NCBI GenBank assembly: GCA_903862845.1
Contig: CAIOZS010000147.1
Coordinates: forward strand, 1 to 43,844
Direction of reading: 5' to 3'
From: an uncultured Thermoleophilia bacterium
GTDB lineage: Bacteria > Actinomycetota > Thermoleophilia > UBA2241
DNA: 43,844 nt
The notes under the pieces are model-generated. The model was not told the DNA's origin. It did no database searches and saw only the letters and a program-made list of their open reading frames with translations. A program made the position numbers and the translations under genes. Shown here in pieces: positions 41,174 to 43,844 of this stretch. Numbering within the stretch: position 1 is the stretch's first letter; each line of letters opens with the position of its first letter.

Positions 41174-41821
41174 ATGGAGGTCGTGATCTGGTCAGACATC
41201 GTGTGACCGTGGTGCTATGTCGGCGTGGAGCGCTGGCGAGGAGCACTGAGGGAGCTCGGCGACGAGGCCGCCGAGGTGACCTGGCGGTACGGCGCGTTCG
41301 AGCTCGATCCCACCATTCCCGCTGAAGGAGTGGACGCGCGCGCGTACCTCGTGGCGAAGTACGACGCGGCGACCGTGGCGGAGATCTACGTGAGGCTCGC
41401 CGCCGTGGCGGCCGCCGAAGGGCTGCCGCTGCGCGATCTGGCCGCCAAGGGCGTGCGGCCGAATACCTTCGCCGCGCATCGGCTGCTGACGGCGGCGCTG
41501 GAAGATGGCGTGGCTGTGCAGCAGAGCGTAGCCGACGGCCTGTTCCGCGCCTACTGGGTGGACGGCGCTGATATCGGCGATCACGACGTCCTCGCTGGGA
41601 TTGCCCGCGCCGCCGGAATGAAGGAGGAGCGCGCGCGGGAGGCCCTGGTCGGCGAAGCGTTCGCGACGGCCGCTCGCGACGAGGAGCGAGCGGCGCTCGA
41701 GGCCGGCATCCACGCGGTGCCCACGTTCGTCATCGACGGGCGGTTCGCGCTGAGCGGTGCGCAGCCTCCGGCGGCCCTGGCGCGGGCCGTGCGCAGCGCG
41801 CGCGCGAGCGCCGGGGCCTGA
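41174..41821 (+). CDS. FrnE/DsbA-family thiol oxidoreductase, probable selenoprotein (215 aa, Sec at residue 11)
   Basis: Thioredoxin-fold oxidoreductase of the FrnE type. The reading frame from ATG 41174 gives MEVVIWSDIV, then TGA (41204-41206), then PWCYVGVERW. FrnE proteins have C-P-W-C at this place, so TGA stands exactly at the first redox Cys (U-P-W-C). The rest is intact and typical: FELDP (~43), NTFAAHRLL (~92), AYWVDGADIGDHD (~120), the cis-Pro loop AVPTFVIDG (~180) and LSGAQP, to a normal C-terminus. A hairpin follows the TGA (separate entry). GGAG (41160-41163) serves ATG 41174, or GTG 41171. Starting at GTG 41225 instead would delete the active site and first strand. The alternative is a single nonsense mutation. 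The next gene starts 14 bp downstream. Confidence 0.82.
41207..41247 (+). promoter_or_regulatory. Candidate bacterial SECIS element
   Basis: Directly after the in-frame TGA. Lower stem GGTGCT (41211-41216) with AGCACT (41242-41247); upper stem GTCGGCG (41219-41225) with CGCTGGC (41231-41237), seven pairs including G-U; apical loop TGGAG (41226-41230). Nineteen bases separate TGA from the loop, and the second loop base is G. This agrees with the known bacterial SECIS pattern (loop about 16-37 nt from UGA, G among its first two bases), the site recognised by SelB. Confidence 0.65.
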
Positions 41822-41835
41822 GCTCCGAGAGAGCA

Positions 41836-42696
41836 ATGAAGCATCTTCGCCCGCTGCTCGGTGGAGCCACACTCGCCGTCGTGCTGGTCAGTCTGGCGGT
41901 AGCTTCTTCCTGCTTCGCGACCGCGACCGCGACCGCGGACGCGGCGTCGGCGGGCGCCGTCGGCTCCGCCGCCGCCGCTCACTCGGCGGCCTCCAACGCC
42001 TCGAGGGACTGGTGGTTCAACGCCAGGGGCGCGCACCGGCGGCCGGGCATCCCCGGCGCGGCCGCCCGGCTGCTGCATCGCTACCACGGGATCTGGATCG
42101 GCGACCCGCACGAGCGCGTTGTCTACCTGACCTTCGACGAGGGCTGGGAGATGGGCACCACGGCGCGCATCATCGGGATCCTCGAGCGCGCTCACGTGAG
42201 GGCCAGTTTCTTCCTGACGGGGCAGTACATCCGTGCCAACCGCGGCCTGACGCGTCGCCTGGCCGCCCATGGCTATCTGCTCTGCAACCACACCTGGTCG
42301 CACCCGGACATGGTGACAAAGGCGTGGAGCAGGAGCGCGTTCACGGGCGAGCTCCGCGCCACCGAGCGCGCTTATCATGCCGCCACCGGCGGCAAGCTGG
42401 CGCGCTTCTTCCGCCCGCCATTCGGCACGTACAGCGCCCGCAGCCTGCAGCTCGCCGAACAGCTCGGCTACACCACGGTGTTCTGGAGCTTCGCGCACTA
42501 CGACTACGACGAGGGCGTCCAGCCGCCCGTGAGCGTCACCTTGCGGCGCATCCTCTCGTCGAGCTGCCCCGGGGCGATCTACCTGCTGCACGCCTCCTCG
42601 AGCAGCAACGTGAACGCCCTGGCGAACGCCATCCGCGGCCTCAAAGCGCAGGGCTACGGTTTCGCGACACTGGACGAGCTGCGCGCCGGGCTCTGA
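41836..42696 (+). CDS. PdaA-like polysaccharide (peptidoglycan) deacetylase (286 aa)
   Basis: Secreted NodB-domain hydrolase. Signal peptide (~1-37, MKHLRPLLGG then a hydrophobic core); SSC near residue 26 is only a weak lipobox. NodB motifs: TFDEGW (~98, with Glu where most relatives have a second Asp), HTWSHP (~155), RPPFGTY (~195), and YLLHASSSSN (~255). TFDEGW and LLHA resemble the PdaA branch, which removes acetyl from N-acetylmuramic acid during muramic-lactam formation; that role here is inference. It begins 14 bp after the FrnE-like gene and is probably cotranscribed. GAGAGAG serves as a weak ribosome-binding site. Confidence 0.9.
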   Translation: MKHLRPLLGGATLAVVLVSLAVASSCFATATATADAASAGAVGSAAAAHSAASNASRDWWFNARGAHRRPGIPGAAARLLHRYHGIWIGDPHERVVYLTFDEGWEMGTTARIIGILERAHVRASFFLTGQYIRANRGLTRRLAAHGYLLCNHTWSHPDMVTKAWSRSAFTGELRATERAYHAATGGKLARFFRPPFGTYSARSLQLAEQLGYTTVFWSFAHYDYDEGVQPPVSVTLRRILSSSCPGAIYLLHASSSSNVNALANAIRGLKAQGYGFATLDELRAGL

Positions 42697-42719
42697 CCGG
42701 TGGCGGCAGGACCGCAGTC

Positions 42720-42744
42720 GCCCGGCTGAGCGCGGGAGCCGGGC
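42720..42744 (+). terminator. Hairpin after PdaA-like gene
   Basis: GCCCGGC (42720-42726) pairs with GCCGGGC (42738-42744) around an 11-nt loop, 24 bp after the stop codon. No T-tract follows. Confidence 0.5.
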
Positions 42745-42772
42745 GAACGGGAGCACTCCTTTGCGCATGCGA

Positions 42773-42778
42773 TACAAT
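42773..42778 (+). promoter_or_regulatory. -10 box of GAF-PAS gene
   Basis: TACAAT matches the -10 consensus in five of six positions, 32 bp before the ATG at 42811. No convincing -35 is seen. Confidence 0.4.
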
Positions 42779-42810
42779 GGCCACAGCCGTCCGGCCAACC
42801 GGGAAGCGCC

Positions 42811-43844
42811 ATGGATGCCGACCTGCGATCTGCGTTGCAGCGCCGTGAACGCTACCTCTCCGCCGTGGCGGAGATGGAGCGCCGGCTGCTCGAGTCCGGC
42901 CTTGACGACGACCTCTACGATCTCGTGCTGCCCGTTCTGCTGGAGGCGGCCGAGGCCAGTCGGGTGTACGTCTTCGAGAACAGCCTCCACGAGGACGGCG
43001 CCCTGTTCTACAGTCAGGTTGCCGAAGTGGTCGCCGAAGGCATCGAGCCGCAGATCGGCAATCCGGATCTGCAGGACATGTTGTACGACCGCTTCGCGCC
43101 TCGGTGGCGCGAGGCTCTTGAGCAGGGCATCCCCGTGCGGGGGCCGGTCGCGGACTTCCCGGCGGTGGAGCGCGCCTACCTCGAGCCGCAGGGCATCCTG
43201 TCGCTGCTCGCGCTGCCACTCGCGGTGGACCACCGCTTCTTCGGCTTTGTCGGCTTCGACGACTGTTGCGACTCGAGCCCGTGGGGCGAGCCCGAGGTGG
43301 AGCTCCTGCAGGCCGCCGCCGCGGCGCTCTCGGCGGCGCTGACCCGGCAGCGGAGCACGCGCGCGCTTCTGGAGAGCGAGGATCGCTATCGCTCCTGGTA
43401 CCGCATGATCCGCCTCATGTGCGACACGGTCCCCGACCTCATCTGGGCCAAAGACATGGACAGGCGGTTCCTGTTCGCCAACGCGGCCACCTGCGAGAAG
43501 CTGCTGCTCGCCCGAGATACCGATGAGCCGGTGGGCGAGACGGACATGGCGTTCGTCGCGCGCGAGCGCGCCACTCACCCGGAGCGACAGGACTGGCACA
43601 CCTTCGGCGAGCTCTGCCGCGACTCGGACGCCGTGGTCATGGAGTCCGGCCGTGCGGAGCGTTTCGACGAGCTCGGCAACGTCCGCGGAGAGCACCTCTT
43701 TCTCGACGTCTTCAAGGCGCCCATGTACGACGACGAAGGGCGCCTGATCGGGACGGTGGGCTGCGGCCGCGACGTGACGGAGGAGCGCCGCGTCGCCGAG
43801 CGACTGGCGGAGAACGAGGCGCGCCTGCGGGCCATCCTCGACGC
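42811..43844 (+). CDS. GAF-PAS sensor protein, 3' end cut by window
   Basis: The frame is open from ATG 42811 (MDADLRSALQRRERYL) to the window end, 344 codons. N-terminal coiled segment, GAF domain (~20-180, with SRVYVFENS and LLALPLAVDHRFFGFVGFDD), linker helix, PAS domain (~200-330, with VPDLIWAKDMDRRFLFAN and GTVGCGRDVTEERR), and the beginning of another PAS-type coiled linker. Probably a signal-transduction protein; the output domain (kinase, GGDEF, HD-GYP or other) is beyond the window. The GAF-PAS sequence is not a close copy of the PAS proteins at 1-15 kb, and it lacks their N-terminal signature and leader. GGGAAG is 6-7 nt before the ATG. Confidence 0.88.
   Translation, partial: MDADLRSALQRRERYLSAVAEMERRLLESGLDDDLYDLVLPVLLEAAEASRVYVFENSLHEDGALFYSQVAEVVAEGIEPQIGNPDLQDMLYDRFAPRWREALEQGIPVRGPVADFPAVERAYLEPQGILSLLALPLAVDHRFFGFVGFDDCCDSSPWGEPEVELLQAAAAALSAALTRQRSTRALLESEDRYRSWYRMIRLMCDTVPDLIWAKDMDRRFLFANAATCEKLLLARDTDEPVGETDMAFVARERATHPERQDWHTFGELCRDSDAVVMESGRAERFDELGNVRGEHLFLDVFKAPMYDDEGRLIGTVGCGRDVTEERRVAERLAENEARLRAILD

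Noticed and set aside
41225-41821. FrnE-like gene as a simple N-terminally truncated protein starting at GTG 41225
   Set aside because: The homologous N-terminus, including strand one and PWC, lies in frame directly upstream behind a ribosome-binding site; only the TGA interrupts it.

Overview
The window is high-GC DNA, almost fully coding, with many GTG starts, ATGA stop/start overlaps and at least one probable leaderless gene. A UPF0182 membrane protein, a CeoB/CeoC-like TrkA pair and a FrnE-type DsbA protein fit an actinomycete-like lineage (Actinomycetota, perhaps a deep or uncultured class). The 16-17-haem cytochrome and the many PAS proteins suggest a redox-versatile soil or sediment organism. 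The taxonomic call is inference; there are no rRNA or tRNA genes to anchor it.

Layout. (1) 1-15.6 kb, minus strand: five large PAS sensor proteins, two ending in HD-GYP (c-di-GMP phosphodiesterase) and three in GGDEF with intact I-sites (diguanylate cyclase). A sixth, PAS-HD-GYP, lies at 33.3-35.2 kb. Each is preceded by a short ORF; five of the six short ORFs end in TGATGG, sharing ATGA with the sensor start, and the sensor starts mostly lack a ribosome-binding site. Four of the short ORFs also share an upstream leader with a TAnnCT-like -10 box, C-rich tracts and a CGGYCGGYGAC motif. (2) 15.8-17.8 kb: a possible 52-aa ORF, an orphan 7-TM protein and a radical SAM/SPASM protein. (3) 17.9-24.4 kb: a TetR regulator, a divergent MMPL transporter with a long coiled-coil insertion and a DUF2207 membrane protein, flanked by two inverted copies of a ~250-bp non-coding repeat. 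(4) 24.4-26.1 kb: a hairpin-rich non-coding stretch and a NapC-anchored multihaem cytochrome. (5) 26.1-33.2 kb: a potassium/cation homeostasis block (two TrkA proteins, a P2-type ATPase, a small membrane protein, a KdpE regulator and a truncated KdpD-like kinase) with a KdpE-like direct repeat upstream of the ATPase operon but no kdpFABC. (6) 35.5-43.8 kb: UPF0182, SDR, HAD phosphatase, inositol-monophosphatase family protein, a FrnE/DsbA protein with an in-frame TGA at the first Cys of CPWC, a PdaA-type deacetylase and a partial GAF-PAS sensor.

The most notable item is the FrnE-like gene at 41174-41821. TGA replaces the redox cysteine (U-P-W-C), the flanking sequence is fully homologous, and a hairpin with bacterial SECIS geometry follows the TGA. 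It is very probably a selenoprotein. Next in interest are the coupled short ORFs with a shared leader in front of the c-di-GMP genes and the repeat-flanked transporter segment.
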